Source: Candidatus Vallotiella hemipterorum
GTDB lineage: Bacteria > Pseudomonadota > Gammaproteobacteria > Burkholderiales > Burkholderiaceae
DNA length: 64,000 bases
Assembly (NCBI RefSeq): GCF_910593725.1
Contig: NZ_OU343031.1
Location: 744,001 to 808,000, forward strand
Reading direction: 5' to 3'
Each line of letters starts with the position of its first letter. Within the stretch, counting starts at the first letter, position 1. Positions 1 to 10,155 of the stretch are shown one piece after another. A program made the position numbers and the translations under genes. The notes beneath the pieces were generated by a model. It searched no databases, was not told where the DNA came from, and was given only the letters and a program-made list of their open reading frames with translations.

Positions 1-179
1 TCCTTGGCCTCTCCAAGAGTGCTTATAAGCCAGTGTGGGATGGAAAAAAATTTATTCCACGTTTAATGTTGCCTCTCTCACTATCGTATGATCATCGCGT
101 GATTGATGGTGCAGAAGCTGCACGATTTAACGCTTACTTAAGTAAGATCCTCGCGGATTTCAGACGTGTAATGGTATGA
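1..179 (+). CDS. aceF: Pyruvate dehydrogenase E2 (dihydrolipoamide acetyltransferase), C-terminal end only
   Basis: The window opens inside this gene, reading from base 3 to a TGA at 177-179. The 58 visible residues are the end of the E2 catalytic domain and include DHRVIDG, the family active-site signature with the catalytic His. E2 passes the acetyl group from lipoamide to CoA in the pyruvate dehydrogenase complex of the cytosol. The lpdA gene for the E3 subunit follows 46 bases downstream on the same strand, the usual order in Burkholderiaceae. A 2-oxoglutarate dehydrogenase E2 would share the motif, but the lipoyl-bearing E3 next door favours the pyruvate complex. Confidence 0.88.
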   Translation, partial: LGLSKSAYKPVWDGKKFIPRLMLPLSLSYDHRVIDGAEAARFNAYLSKILADFRRVMV

Positions 180-225
180 CCAGGCTCTGTCAACATGTTG
201 CTTAAATAAGAAAGCGGAGAGGGGA

Positions 226-1944
226 ATGAGTCTTGTTGAAATTAAAGTTCCCGACATTAGCGACCTCAAAGGGGTTAGCATAATTGAGGTGTCTGTCCAG
301 CCTGGCGATACCCTTGCCAAAGGACAGTCTCTATTAACAATAGAAAGCGATAAGGCATCGGTAGAGCTACCAAGCGACTACGATGGCACCGTGAAAGAAG
401 TTAGGGTCAAGGCTGGTGATAATATATCTCCAGGCACCGTGATTGCGATCATGGAAGTTAAAGACCAGGGAAAACGCTTCTACGACGAAGATCGTATAGT
501 ACGATCGTTATCTATGACTAATTTGGATACCACTAATATCAAATGTGATGTATTGGTTCTCGGTGCTGGACCAGGTGGTTACTCGGCCGCGTTTCGCTCT
601 GCCGATCTTGGCCTAAGAACCGTGCTTGTCGAGCGCTTTTCTGCACTTGGCGGAGTTTGTCTAAACGTTGGATGCATTCCGTCAAAAGCGTTACTACACA
701 TTGCCGCCGTTGTTGAATCGGCGTCGGCACTAGCAACACATGGGATTGTACTTGGCAGGCCGCAGATCGATTTGCTTAAGCTATGTGAGTTTAAGGTTAA
801 CGTGGTGCGTAAACTTACGACTGGTCTTGCCCGTATGGTCAAAACTCGAAACGTGCAGGTAATAACAGGAATTGGTACGTTCGTCGAACCTTATAAACTT
901 CAGGTGCGTACTGAAAGTGGTAAGCAGATTGTACACTTCAAAAAAGCAATCATCGCGGCTGGCTCCCGATCTATAAAATTACCATTCTTACCAGAAGATA
1001 CTCGAATTATCGATTCTACTGGAGCACTAGAATTACCACAAATCGCTAAGCGGATGCTAGTCATCGGTGGTGGAATAATAGGGCTCGAGATGGCTACGGT
1101 ATATTCAACACTCGGCACAAGTATTGACATCGTTGAGATGTGCAATAGCTTAATACAGGGCGCAGACCAGGATCTTGTTAAAGTATGGGAAAAGTTTAAC
1201 GAAAAACGCTTTGCAAACGTAATGCTAAAGACGAGAGTCACAACTGCTGAAGCTAAACCGGATGGGATCTATGTTAGTTTCGAGGGTAAGAATGCCCCAC
1301 GGGATCCGCAGTGCTATGACTTAGTGCTTGTAGCAGTCGGGCGCAGCCCGAATGGCAATCGCATCGGCGCCGAGCGTGCTGGAGTTTTAATAACAGAGTG
1401 TGGTTTCATCAATGTCGACAAGCAAATGCGCACTAACATGCCAGATATCTATGCGATAGGTGATATTGTTGGGCAGCCGATGCTCGCGCACAAGGCGGTG
1501 CATGAGGGACATGTCGCAGCACAGGCTGCTTCTGGTGAAATATCTTACTTTGATGCCATTCAAATTCCCTCTGTAGCATATATCGACCCTGAGATTGCAT
1601 GGACCGGCAAGACAGAGTTGCAACTAAAGGCCGAAGGCGTCCAGTACGGTAAGGCTATGTTTCCATGGACTGCGTCCGGTCGAGCGATTGCGAATGGCCG
1701 AGATGAGGGCTTTACAAAGCTGCTGTTTGATGAGAAAACCCATCGCGTAATTGGCGGTAGTATCGTTGGTATAAATGCGGGTGATCTAATCAGCGAAATT
1801 TGCCTAGCTATAGAAATGGGTGCAGATGCGACGGACGTCGGCAGAACAATTCATCCACACCCAACGCTTGGAGAATTAGTGGGGATGGCCGCGGAACTGT
1901 ACGAAGGAAACTGTACTGATCTACCGCCGCAATACAAGAAGTAG
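226..1944 (+). CDS. lpdA: Dihydrolipoyl dehydrogenase (E3) with N-terminal lipoyl domain
   Basis: Flavoprotein of 572 aa that reoxidises dihydrolipoamide of the pyruvate dehydrogenase complex with NAD+. Residues 1-76 form a lipoyl domain with the lipoylated Lys43 in ESDKAS. The FAD fold begins at GAGPGG (113-118). The redox-active disulphide is Cys145/Cys150 in CLNVGC, and the catalytic His545-Glu550 pair lies in HPTLGE near the C-terminus. The ATG at 226 follows a good ribosome site (GGAGAGGGG). A fused lipoyl domain is common in beta- and gammaproteobacterial E3. The linker between the domains (about 77-100) lacks the long Ala/Pro-rich stretch I recall for free-living Burkholderia and is polar and charged instead. 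All catalytic residues are present, so the gene looks functional. Confidence 0.95.
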   Translation: MSLVEIKVPDISDLKGVSIIEVSVQPGDTLAKGQSLLTIESDKASVELPSDYDGTVKEVRVKAGDNISPGTVIAIMEVKDQGKRFYDEDRIVRSLSMTNLDTTNIKCDVLVLGAGPGGYSAAFRSADLGLRTVLVERFSALGGVCLNVGCIPSKALLHIAAVVESASALATHGIVLGRPQIDLLKLCEFKVNVVRKLTTGLARMVKTRNVQVITGIGTFVEPYKLQVRTESGKQIVHFKKAIIAAGSRSIKLPFLPEDTRIIDSTGALELPQIAKRMLVIGGGIIGLEMATVYSTLGTSIDIVEMCNSLIQGADQDLVKVWEKFNEKRFANVMLKTRVTTAEAKPDGIYVSFEGKNAPRDPQCYDLVLVAVGRSPNGNRIGAERAGVLITECGFINVDKQMRTNMPDIYAIGDIVGQPMLAHKAVHEGHVAAQAASGEISYFDAIQIPSVAYIDPEIAWTGKTELQLKAEGVQYGKAMFPWTASGRAIANGRDEGFTKLLFDEKTHRVIGGSIVGINAGDLISEICLAIEMGADATDVGRTIHPHPTLGELVGMAAELYEGNCTDLPPQYKK

Positions 1945-3559
1945 TGAAAATTTTACGGTTGCACAGCGCATGTGATCAAAATTATTTACTCGCTCGCCGG
2001 AGCTTCTCTAGCACCTAGAACTATCCTGTAATTATACTTGGTATAACCTTTTTACTATTAGTGATATTTTATCTAGAGATAGCTACTTTTTATCCTAGTA
2101 CTGATTTGTGGCAATAGTGATTGCGTAAATTTTTTATAAGCAGCGCATAGTATTTATTATCCATAACTCAGCCAGTATCAATATTCCATTGTAATGCTAT
2201 GTACTATGCGGTATAGAAGATAACTGAGGGCAATTAATTACTAGTTTAGATTGCTCTGTAAGCCCGATGTTTTTTATTACTCTTTATAGATCGTAGATTA
2301 TCTATTGGCAATACATGCTCATATGTGAAGCGCTTAAAACATGATTATATTAATGTAATTTCCTTCTGGCACCAGAAGGTCTTTATATCATTGCTTTTAC
2401 AAAAGTATTGTCCTATATAGCTCTCACACACTAATATCTTTTGGGCTAGTTATACTAATTTTCATAGTTTCTAAACGGCGTAATAATAAAACACCGCGTG
2501 TTGTACGCTAATCTATAGCGTATGTTTACGATGCATATAGCGTATGTTTACGATGCAGTCTGGGAATAAGTTTTACTCAAAAAACCACTAGTGTATATTT
2601 TAGAAAGAACTCGCTGTAAACTCCGTTAAGCGCCACATAAAAACAGTTTAGAGTTTTTAAGAGCAAGAGTTCACCGCGTGACCTAAGCCTCTTGAAGCTA
2701 AAAAAATAGTATATATGTGTGAGCGCCACGAGCATTTATATTACCCAATTAATGACTCAGATCTGAAATTGGGCGAGTGTAGTATGCTGTAGATCAAGCT
2801 AACGGCAAGCTCTATATTAACGAATATCATCCTAACAATAAGCCCCCTATGCATAATATATACCTGTACTAGGTATGGTAGATTATTACGTCACTATAAA
2901 TGCATTTATAGTGGATACCCTTCGTGATGCCACACGCGAGTAGGTTACTTATCTCACGATATCTATTTTCTACTAGGCTTAACATGTCTAATATAGTCGT
3001 CTTCTGCATTGCGACTAGCATAAAAGAAGTGCAGCGGGGACAGGCGCTACGCTAAAGGGTGAGAATACGCCATCATACGCCATCACATATACCCGGACTC
3101 CGGAGACTTCTAAGAAAAAAGCTCAGAGGTACTCTAATAAATAAAATAAACAAAGACCGCTAACCAGGGCTCGCCAAGATACTTGAAGGTGTGTAACTAC
3201 AGCGTCAGTTGATTCTATCGCTTAGTTATCTGACTTACATATGGTAATCATTTAGTAAGCTTTGCTTGAGATCTTCTAGTACGGGCACCTTTTTACTAGA
3301 TATAGATGCCCTTTAGTTTCTATCTCCTTAAATAATCGGACCTTAGTTTTCCCGAGTGATAAGCACTATTAAGAACAATGATTCTAAATCATAGGTTATT
3401 CAGTGGTGATAAGTTGCTCTATCAATAATTTTAATAGAAAAGTTAGCTCTATACTCGAGCGAGTAACTCGCACTAGCTATAATCATGTTTACTAGTATAA
3501 GTGCTCAGCATGAGTATTAATTCTCGCGTAGAATCTCTGCGCTTTAAGTATTTCAACCA
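1945..3559. other. Gene-free AT-rich region (1.6 kb)
   Basis: No reading frame here resembles a known protein, and stop codons are frequent in all frames. It contains a short perfect hairpin at 2362-2379 (8-bp stem, 2-base loop) followed by TCTTTAT, a weak candidate terminator for the lpdA operon, and a tandem 22-bp duplication at 2514-2557. In free-living relatives a phasin or other accessory gene often follows lpdA. I could not recognise a remnant. Confidence 0.6.
2514..2557. repeat. Perfect tandem duplication, 2 x 22 bp
   Basis: The 22-base unit at 2514-2535 is repeated exactly at 2536-2557 with no spacer. It lies in gene-free DNA and contains no recognisable binding site. Exact identity points to a recent slippage or duplication event. 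Confidence 0.9.
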
Positions 3560-4042
3560 ATGAAAACCATCGCTTTACTTTTCGTTTGCCTTGGCAACAT
3601 TTGCCGCTCTCCAACCGCTGAAGCGGTGATGCGTACTAAAGTACGCGCAGCCGGGTTAGCCGATAAGATTTACCTAGATTCAGCCGGCACTGGAGACTGG
3701 TATGTAGGTGCCTCACCTGATCCTCGCGCATGTCGAGCCGCGATATCTCGAGGTTACAGTTTAGACGCTTTGCGTGTCCGGCAGGTTAGTAATAATGATT
3801 TTATAAAATTTGATTTATTACTTCCAATGGATTATGACAATAATTCCGAGCTACAACGCTACTGTCCATCAGAATATAAACATAAAATCAGGCTTCTAAT
3901 GGAGTTCGCGTGCCATCACGATACAGACGTAGTCAACGATCCTTATTTTGGTAATCATAAAGCATTTGAGCGTGTGCTGGACGAAGTCGAGGATGCCTGC
4001 GATGGCTTGCTTACGCAATTGCGGTGTCGCTACGCGATCTAG
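3560..4042 (+). CDS. Low-molecular-weight protein-tyrosine phosphatase
   Basis: Cytosolic 160-aa protein of the arsenate-reductase-like LMW phosphatase family. The P-loop CLGNICRS near the N-terminus gives the C(X)5R signature (Cys10 nucleophile, Arg16), and NDPYFG in the C-terminal third carries the general-acid Asp. In Burkholderiaceae this gene typically sits just upstream of iscR, as here (143 bp gap). The physiological substrate is unknown. Members encoded in polysaccharide clusters dephosphorylate Wzc-type kinases, but no such genes are nearby. Length is normal and the motifs are intact. An arsenate reductase role cannot be excluded but fits less well with the DPY motif. Confidence 0.9.
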   Translation: MKTIALLFVCLGNICRSPTAEAVMRTKVRAAGLADKIYLDSAGTGDWYVGASPDPRACRAAISRGYSLDALRVRQVSNNDFIKFDLLLPMDYDNNSELQRYCPSEYKHKIRLLMEFACHHDTDVVNDPYFGNHKAFERVLDEVEDACDGLLTQLRCRYAI

Positions 4043-4116
4043 GTAACACTAAAATACCTAAACCTAGGGGTGTATATTTCAGCATAGAACGCTGTACTTT
4101 TCTATACGAAGTTGAG

Positions 4117-4148
4117 ATACTTGACTAAAATGCTAGGATATTTATCTT
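4117..4148 (+). promoter_or_regulatory. isc operon promoter overlapping an IscR type-1 site
   Basis: A -35 box TTGACT (4121-4126) and a -10-like TATCTT (4143-4148), 16 bases apart, lie 38 bases upstream of iscR. The stretch 4117-4141 starts ATACTTGACTA and ends GGATAT, closely matching the known type-1 IscR operator that binds the [2Fe-2S] form of IscR. The inferred logic is autorepression: holo-IscR covers the promoter when Fe-S supply is sufficient. The position over the -35 and the match at both half-sites make this convincing, but the assignment is by eye. Confidence 0.72.
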
Positions 4149-4185
4149 TTATAAAAATAGCGAGAATTACAGGTGCCCCCTCACT

Positions 4186-4668
4186 ATGAGACTCACTACA
4201 AAAGGCCGCTTTGCCGTTACAGCAATGATCGACCTAGCGCTGTGCCAAGAAAAGCGTCCCGTAACGCTTGCAGGCATTAGCCAGCGTCAGCAGGTCTCGC
4301 TGTCCTATTTGGAGCAGCTATTTGGCAAGCTACGACGGCATGAAATCGTCGAGTCGGTACGTGGGCCGGGCGGCGGTTACAATCTCGCTCGCCGCGCAGA
4401 TAAAGTGACTGTAGCCGACATTGTTATGGCTGTGAACGAGCCTATAGACGCAACGCAATGCGGTGGTAAAGGCATATGCGAAGGCGCTAAGCAGTTAGAT
4501 GGCTACTGCATGACTCATAAATTGTGGTTAACTTTGAACCAGAAGATAGTCGAGTATCTAGATTCCGTGTCACTACAAGACTTAATCGACCAACAGCGCT
4601 TGCGAAAAAGCGCCTTAGAATGCTCGATTGGCAAGGCGATCGGAGAGCGGCGGACACGGTTTACATAG
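4186..4668 (+). CDS. iscR: Fe-S cluster-sensing transcriptional regulator IscR (Rrf2 family)
   Basis: Winged-helix regulator of 160 aa. The recognition-helix and wing region (SLSYLEQLFGKLRR, then GPGGGYNLAR) is typical of Rrf2 proteins. The cluster-binding segment has Cys92, Cys98, Cys108 and a His three residues later (CMTH); the last spacing is wider than in E. coli but keeps the Cys-x2-His arrangement. It is the first gene of the isc operon, and a matching operator lies upstream. Known role: represses isc when it carries a [2Fe-2S] cluster. Retaining a regulator is notable in a shrinking genome and suggests Fe-S supply is still controlled. Confidence 0.95.
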   Translation: MRLTTKGRFAVTAMIDLALCQEKRPVTLAGISQRQQVSLSYLEQLFGKLRRHEIVESVRGPGGGYNLARRADKVTVADIVMAVNEPIDATQCGGKGICEGAKQLDGYCMTHKLWLTLNQKIVEYLDSVSLQDLIDQQRLRKSALECSIGKAIGERRTRFT

Positions 4669-4771
4669 GGACACAAGAACCGGATTCCGTGTTTAACATC
4701 GCTTAGTCCTGAGTACGTGACAATGCGATACACACATAGCGACAGCAGACATAGACTTTCGGAGCTACTAT

Positions 4772-5995
4772 ATGAAAACCCCTCCCTTTCAACTACCTAT
4801 CTATATGGATTACAGCTCGACGACGCCAATTGATCCGTGTGTGGTAGATAAAATGATCCCGTATCTGCGAGAGCAATTCGGTAATCCGGCTTCGCGCAGT
4901 CATACATATGGCTGGGAAGCCGAACGCGCAGTCGAGAAGGCGCGTAAGCAAGTGGCCGACGTAGTCAACGCTGACCCACGTGAGATTATTTGGACGTCGG
5001 GTGCGACTGAGTCAAATAATCTAGCATTGAAAGGTGCTGCAAATTTTTATCGTAGTAAGGGCGGGCATGTTGTCACCGTAAAGACGGAGCATAAGGCCGT
5101 TCTCGATACTACTCGCGAACTAGAACGGCAGGGCTGTAAAGTGACATACCTAGATGTCCGCGAAAACGGCTTGCTTGACCTAGAACTCTTCAGCGCTGCG
5201 TTGCGTCCGGACACAGTTCTTGTATCAGTAATGTATGTAAATAATGAGATTGGCGTTATTCAGGATATCGCAGAAATTGGTGATATTTGTCGGCAGAAGG
5301 GAATCGTGTTTCACGTTGATGCTGCGCAGGCGACCGGTAAGGTAGAAATTAACTTACAGAAGTTAAAAGTCGATTTAATGTCATTTTCCGCGCATAAGAT
5401 GTATGGCCCGAAGGGAGTGGGTGCACTGTATGTTCGACGAAAGCCGCGCGTACGAATTGAGGGGCAAATGCATGGCGGCGGTCATGAACGGGGTATGCGC
5501 TCTGGTACGCTGGCCACACATCAAATTGTTGGCATGGGCGAGGCATTTCGGCTGACCTGCGAGGAAATGGCCACCGAAAATAAGCGGGTTCGGATGCTGC
5601 GGGACCGTTTATTGAAAGGTCTACTACAGATTGATGAGGTATACGTGAATGGCGATATGCATTCTCGCGTACCGCATAACCTAAATGTAAGTATCAATTT
5701 TATTGAGGGCGAGTCTCTTATTATGGCTCTCAAGGATGTTGCTGTATCGTCTGGTTCTGCCTGCACGTCCGCATCTCTTGAGCCTTCATACGTTCTACGA
5801 GCACTGGGGCGTAGTGATGAACTGGCGCATAGCTCGATCCGCTTTACGTTGGGTCGCTTTACACGCATACAAGAAGTAGACTACGTCATCGAGTTATTAA
5901 ATAACAAAATCGCGAAACTGCGCGCGCTTTCTCCTCTATGGGAAATGCATCAAGAGGGAGTTGATCTATCAACGATAGAATGGGCTATCCATTAA
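4772..5995 (+). CDS. iscS: Cysteine desulfurase IscS
   Basis: PLP enzyme of 407 aa that takes sulfur from cysteine for Fe-S assembly and tRNA thiolation. The PLP-binding Lys is in [12 protein letters not shown], and the mobile-loop catalytic Cys is in [14 protein letters not shown], followed by the usual YVLRALG. The ATG at 4772 follows CGGAG and gives an N-terminus like that of other IscS proteins ([13 protein letters not shown]). It is the second gene of the operon, 103 bp after iscR and 54 bp before iscU. No residue loss seen. Confidence 0.97.
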   Translation: MKTPPFQLPIYMDYSSTTPIDPCVVDKMIPYLREQFGNPASRSHTYGWEAERAVEKARKQVADVVNADPREIIWTSGATESNNLALKGAANFYRSKGGHVVTVKTEHKAVLDTTRELERQGCKVTYLDVRENGLLDLELFSAALRPDTVLVSVMYVNNEIGVIQDIAEIGDICRQKGIVFHVDAAQATGKVEINLQKLKVDLMSFSAHKMYGPKGVGALYVRRKPRVRIEGQMHGGGHERGMRSGTLATHQIVGMGEAFRLTCEEMATENKRVRMLRDRLLKGLLQIDEVYVNGDMHSRVPHNLNVSINFIEGESLIMALKDVAVSSGSACTSASLEPSYVLRALGRSDELAHSSIRFTLGRFTRIQEVDYVIELLNNKIAKLRALSPLWEMHQEGVDLSTIEWAIH

Positions 5996-6049
5996 ACACT
6001 AAATGTGACGGTTTTGAAACCTCATCAAAATATAGCAAGGAGTACTATG

Positions 6050-6451
6050 ATGTCATATAGCAATAAAGTTTTAGATCACTATGAAAATCCGCGCAATGTT
6101 GGATCCTTCTCTAAAGATGACGACAGAATTGGTACGGGTATGGTAGGTGCGCCCGCATGCGGTGATGTAATGAGGCTTCAAATCCAAGTAGGCGTGGGCG
6201 AGATTATCGAAGATGCAAAGTTTAAAACTTATGGCTGCGGGTCTGCAATCGCGTCTAGTTCACTTCTGACAGAATTGGTCAAAGGCAAGACTCTAGATCA
6301 AGCGCTCTTAATTAAGAATACTCAACTTGCTGAGGAGTTAGCGCTTCCACCGGTCAAGATTCACTGTTCGATTCTAGCGGAAGACGCGATTAAAGCGGCT
6401 GTGACCGACTACAAAAAGCGACGCACAGCACTCCATGAATCTACTATCTAA
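6050..6451 (+). CDS. iscU: Fe-S cluster scaffold IscU
   Basis: Scaffold of 133 aa on which [2Fe-2S] clusters are built. All key residues sit at canonical numbers: Cys37 and Asp39 (GAPACGD), Cys63 (YGCGSA), Cys106 (HCS), and the HscA-recognition motif LPPVK at 99-103. I chose the ATG at 6050 because it yields MSYSNKVLDHYENPRN, the standard N-terminus, and lies 7 bases after AAGGAG (6037-6042). The frame could open earlier at a GTG (6005), but that extension has no counterpart in the family. Neighbours are iscS and iscA. Confidence 0.97.
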   Translation: MSYSNKVLDHYENPRNVGSFSKDDDRIGTGMVGAPACGDVMRLQIQVGVGEIIEDAKFKTYGCGSAIASSSLLTELVKGKTLDQALLIKNTQLAEELALPPVKIHCSILAEDAIKAAVTDYKKRRTALHESTI

Positions 6452-6519
6452 GCTACGTGATCGTAAAGATGAGCGTAGGCACGTCCATGAATAATAACCG
6501 GCTAAACCGGAAACAATAA

Positions 6520-6843
6520 ATGGCAATTACTTTAACAGAGAAAGCGGCGCAGCACGTACGGGAGTGCCTAACGCGTCGCAAAAAAGGAATCGGGCTACGG
6601 CTTGGTGTAAGCACGGCTGGCTGCTCTGGTTTAGCATATAAACTTGAATATGTCGACGAGTTAGATGCTGGTGATATCGTCTTTGAGAGCTATGGCATTA
6701 AAGTTTTTGTTGACCAGAATAGCCTAGCATATATTGAGGGTACAGAACTAGATTTTGTACGCGAAGGGCTGAACGAGGGGTTTCGGTTTCATAACCCAAA
6801 CATAAAAGACGCATGCGGGTGCGGCGAGTCTTTCCGAGTCTGA
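6520..6843 (+). CDS. iscA: A-type Fe-S carrier IscA
   Basis: Small carrier of 107 aa that passes clusters or iron to target apoproteins. The three conserved cysteines are present: one in [10 protein letters not shown] and two in the C-terminal CGCGESF motif. Length is exactly that of typical IscA. It lies 68 bp after iscU in the isc operon. An ErpA identity is less likely given the operon position. Confidence 0.95.
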   Translation: MAITLTEKAAQHVRECLTRRKKGIGLRLGVSTAGCSGLAYKLEYVDELDAGDIVFESYGIKVFVDQNSLAYIEGTELDFVREGLNEGFRFHNPNIKDACGCGESFRV

Positions 6844-6905
6844 GTTGTTGAATATAAGCCTTAGTGCCGTACGTGATAATAATACGCGCTAGTAATAATT
6901 TAACC

Positions 6906-7436
6906 ATGTTGTCCCTAACTCAGAACTACTTCGAATTATTTCAATTACCTGAGCGTTTTAGGTTAGATACACGCGTACTCTCGCAGGCCTATCACGCTGT
7001 ACAAGGGCAAGTGCATCCAGATCTCTTTGCCGCAACCGGAGATACGCAAAAACGCATTGCGATGCAATGGGCAACGCATGCAAACGAGGTTTATCAGATA
7101 CTAAAATCGCCACTGCGACGTGCAATCTACTTGTTGCGCTTGCGCGGTATCGAAGTTGGCTCGGAAAATCATACTGTTATAGAGCCTGAATTTTTAATGC
7201 GCCAAATAGAATGGCGTGAGCAAATCGAGAATGCAGCTGTTGCATGCAATAGCGATGCGCTGCAGACGCTTCTCTGTGAGTTAAGGAATGAAGAATCTAT
7301 ACGTCTCGTACGGCTTGGAAAATTTCTCGATTCTGGTGCAAACCAGCCATCAGTCACATTAGTACTCCAGTTAATGTTCATCGAACGGGTTGTACAGGAA
7401 ATTGAAACTCAAATTGAAAAAATAGAGGGGGAATAA
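6906..7436 (+). CDS. hscB: Fe-S co-chaperone HscB (J-domain protein)
   Basis: Protein of 176 aa that delivers IscU to HscA and stimulates its ATPase. The J-domain HPD motif is present (QVHPDLF), and the N-terminal [12 protein letters not shown] is typical. The C-terminal half should form the IscU-binding helical bundle. Start chosen at the ATG 6906 ([12 protein letters not shown]); the frame is open further upstream from a GTG, but that extension matches nothing in the family. Divergence is higher than for its neighbours, as usual for this gene. Confidence 0.93.
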   Translation: MLSLTQNYFELFQLPERFRLDTRVLSQAYHAVQGQVHPDLFAATGDTQKRIAMQWATHANEVYQILKSPLRRAIYLLRLRGIEVGSENHTVIEPEFLMRQIEWREQIENAAVACNSDALQTLLCELRNEESIRLVRLGKFLDSGANQPSVTLVLQLMFIERVVQEIETQIEKIEGE

Positions 7437-7493
7437 AGTTTAATGCTTAACATAGTTTTTATATACTCAACATAGCACCCTACATAGATAAAG

Positions 7494-9362
7494 ATGGCTT
7501 TACTAAAAATAGTAGAACCTAGTATGGCGCCGCCAGCGCTAGATCGGCCTCGCATTGCTATAGGAATTGATCTTGGAACGACTTACTCCTTAGTGGCTGT
7601 AGCTAAGAATGGCATATCAGAAGTGTTACTTGATGAGATAGGGAGACCATTGCTACCATCCGTGGTTCGCTATCTGTCTGGTGGTGGACGCAAGATTGGC
7701 TATCCAGCGAAGCTGGATGCAGTGCTAGATCCATGCAATACAATTTCCTCAGTAAAGCGATTTATGGGGCGCAGTAAAGCTGACATACAAGATCTAGATA
7801 CTATACCTTACCATTTTGTTAATACCTCTGGTATGGTCCAGCTGAAAACTATAGATGGGGTGCGCAGCCCTATCGAGATCTCCGCGGAGATCCTTGTAGC
7901 ACTACGACAACGCGCTGAAGCTGCACTTGGTAAAGAAATAATCGGTGCTGTTCTCACAGTGCCAGCATATTTTGACGATGCACAGCGGCAGGCTACAAAA
8001 GATGCTGCACGGCTTGCTGGTTTAAAAGTATTACGCTTATTAAATGAGCCAACCGCTGCTTCGATCGCTTACGGGTTAGATAGTGGGGTGCAAGGGCTCT
8101 ACGCAGTATACGATCTAGGCGGAGGTACATTTGATTTATCGGTACTTAAGTTTACTCATGGCGTTTTCGAAGTACTTGCTACAGTCGGCGATTCTATGCT
8201 GGGTGGTGATGATTTTGATCATGCGCTGTATAAGTATATATTACATCGCATGCGTCTTAGCATGCTGCCACCCCAAGATATTCAAGCGCTATTAGATGCT
8301 GTACGTGTCGCGAAGGAAATTCTATCCACTCAAGACGAGGCCTTACTTGATATCAAGTTGTCCTGTAGCCGTCGTATCATGTTGACGATTACTGAATCCG
8401 AATTCAAGACCGTGATCCAGTCGTTAGTCTCACGTACGCTAGTACTTACACGCAGAGCGTTGCGTAATGCGCAGGTAATACCAGGGGACTTTAATGGCAT
8501 TGTACTGGTAGGAGGCTCTACGCGCATACGTAGCGTGCGCTATGCTGTCGAGCAGTATTTCGGCAAGGTGCCTTTAACTGATTTAGATCCAGATCAAGTC
8601 GTTGCACTTGGCGCTGCGATCCAGGCTGATATGCTTGCCGGAAACCGCCGAGACGGTAATAACTGGTTATTACTTGATGTTATACCGCTATCTCTCGGAT
8701 TAGAGACGATGGGCGGATTAGTAGAGAAAATTATTCCAAGAAACTCAACGATTCCAGTAGCAAAGACTCAGGAATTTACAACGTTTAAAAACGGCCAGAG
8801 CGCAATAGCGATTCATGTTGTTCAGGGAGAACGTGAATTAGTATCTGATTGTCGCTCGCTTGCGCGTTTTGAGTTGCGTAGTATTCCGCCGATGACCGCT
8901 GGCCGTGCCAGGATCCAAGTTACATTCCAGGTTGATTCGGATGGGCTGTTATCTGTGTCAGCTCGTGAAGTACAGTCAGGTGTACAAGCTGAAGTAATTG
9001 TTAAGCCCTCATATGGGTTAAATGACAACGATATCACCAGAATGATTAAGGATGGTTTGAGCAGCTCTAAATGCGATATGCGTTCGAGAGCGTTACGTGA
9101 AGCACAAATTACCGCACAGGGTCTAGTATATGCAACCAACGAAGCGCTTAAGGCCGATTGGGAACTGCTCGACGACGCCGAGCGTATTCAAATAGATACT
9201 CAATTAAACGCTCTACGCGCAATTCTTAATGAAAACGATATAAACCGAATAAATAAATCGATGAAAGCTTTAGCAGCTGCAACAGAGGAGTTCGCTGCAC
9301 GGCGCATGAATCAGAGTATTCATAGCGCGCTCGCAAGCAAAAAGCTTGATGAAATCAGCTAA
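7494..9362 (+). CDS. hscA: Fe-S chaperone HscA (Hsp70 family)
   Basis: Specialised Hsp70 of 622 aa that, with HscB, promotes cluster release from IscU by binding its LPPVK motif. The nucleotide-binding domain shows GIDLGTTYS (phosphate 1), [11 protein letters not shown] (phosphate 2) and VLVGGSTRI (adenosine). The substrate-binding domain starts after [17 protein letters not shown]. Length equals that of typical HscA. Unlike DnaK it lacks the acidic EEVD-like tail. It follows hscB after 57 bp and is followed by fdx. Confidence 0.96.
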   Translation: MALLKIVEPSMAPPALDRPRIAIGIDLGTTYSLVAVAKNGISEVLLDEIGRPLLPSVVRYLSGGGRKIGYPAKLDAVLDPCNTISSVKRFMGRSKADIQDLDTIPYHFVNTSGMVQLKTIDGVRSPIEISAEILVALRQRAEAALGKEIIGAVLTVPAYFDDAQRQATKDAARLAGLKVLRLLNEPTAASIAYGLDSGVQGLYAVYDLGGGTFDLSVLKFTHGVFEVLATVGDSMLGGDDFDHALYKYILHRMRLSMLPPQDIQALLDAVRVAKEILSTQDEALLDIKLSCSRRIMLTITESEFKTVIQSLVSRTLVLTRRALRNAQVIPGDFNGIVLVGGSTRIRSVRYAVEQYFGKVPLTDLDPDQVVALGAAIQADMLAGNRRDGNNWLLLDVIPLSLGLETMGGLVEKIIPRNSTIPVAKTQEFTTFKNGQSAIAIHVVQGERELVSDCRSLARFELRSIPPMTAGRARIQVTFQVDSDGLLSVSAREVQSGVQAEVIVKPSYGLNDNDITRMIKDGLSSSKCDMRSRALREAQITAQGLVYATNEALKADWELLDDAERIQIDTQLNALRAILNENDINRINKSMKALAAATEEFAARRMNQSIHSALASKKLDEIS

Positions 9363-9401
9363 TCATTGCCGAACCACTACTTTATAGAGGACTACTTTTT
9401 A

Positions 9402-9779
9402 ATGCCTCAAATCGTTATTTTGCCTCATGTCGAGTTGTGTCCAGAGGGGGCAGTTCTTGAAGCAAAACCTCTCAAGACTATTTGTGATACATTATTAGAT
9501 GCCGGAATCGAGATTGAGCACGCGTGCGAAAAGTCCGGTGCGTGTACTACATGCCATATTATTGTACGCGAAGGATTTGATGCGTTAGAACAGTCACAGG
9601 AAGGTGAAGATGACTTACTGGATAAAGCGTGGGGTCTAGAGTCAACCTCTAGGTTATCATGTCAAGCAAAATTGTTAAAAAATGCAGATTTAGTGATTGA
9701 GATTCCAAAATACTCTATTAATTTTCATATGAAACAAACTATTAAGCGAGAGGTGGAGAGTAGTAATGAAGTGGACTGA
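9402..9779 (+). CDS. fdx: [2Fe-2S] ferredoxin of the ISC system
   Basis: Electron carrier of 125 aa supplying reducing power for cluster assembly. The cluster ligands are Cys42, Cys48, Cys51 and Cys87, exactly the adrenodoxin-type pattern. ATG 9402 (MPQIVILPH) was preferred over an upstream in-frame start because it reproduces the family N-terminus and follows AGAGGA. The C-terminus (about 15 residues) is longer and less conserved than usual. The end of the gene overlaps iscX by 14 bp, so the two are translationally linked. Confidence 0.95.
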   Translation: MPQIVILPHVELCPEGAVLEAKPLKTICDTLLDAGIEIEHACEKSGACTTCHIIVREGFDALEQSQEGEDDLLDKAWGLESTSRLSCQAKLLKNADLVIEIPKYSINFHMKQTIKREVESSNEVD

Positions 9780-9960
9780 TATAAATAATATTGCTATAGC
9801 GCTAATGGACTTATATCCAGATATAAATCCGCAATACGTGCGTTTTACAGATTTATATCAATGGGTAATAAAACTTAATGAGTTCGATGACGAACCAAAG
9901 CGCTCAAGTGAAAAAATTCTCGAAGCAATTCAATTAGCTTGGATAAAAGATGCTGACTAA
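9766..9960 (+). CDS. iscX: Fe-S assembly protein IscX
   Basis: Acidic protein of 64 aa that binds IscS and modulates iron-dependent cluster assembly. The sequence opens MKWTDINNIAIALMD, and the middle part (YPDINPQYVRFTDLYQWV) is the family hallmark. The start overlaps the end of fdx by 14 bp with a good ribosome site (GTGGAGAG) inside fdx. It is the last gene of the isc operon. No strong terminator follows; 9961-10155 is only very AT-rich. Confidence 0.93.
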   Translation: MKWTDINNIAIALMDLYPDINPQYVRFTDLYQWVIKLNEFDDEPKRSSEKILEAIQLAWIKDAD

Positions 9961-10155
9961 TAGTAATTATATTTACTTTACTAGTATTGCTCGCCAAGAT
10001 TTTCGGCCTCTTAAATAAATATAACTTAGTAATTTATTTATATTTATTTATTAATAAATATTTCCTCAAAAACCTACTCATGTAAATGGTTACCGATATA
10101 AGTCGATGTGAGTTAGTTAGCGCAGCATCTGCATACTATAAAACCTATAGTTATA

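Noticed and set aside
9961-10155. Possible terminator between the convergent isc operon and lysS
   Set aside because: The stretch is AT-rich with imperfect inverted repeats only, and no GC-rich stem with a T-run.
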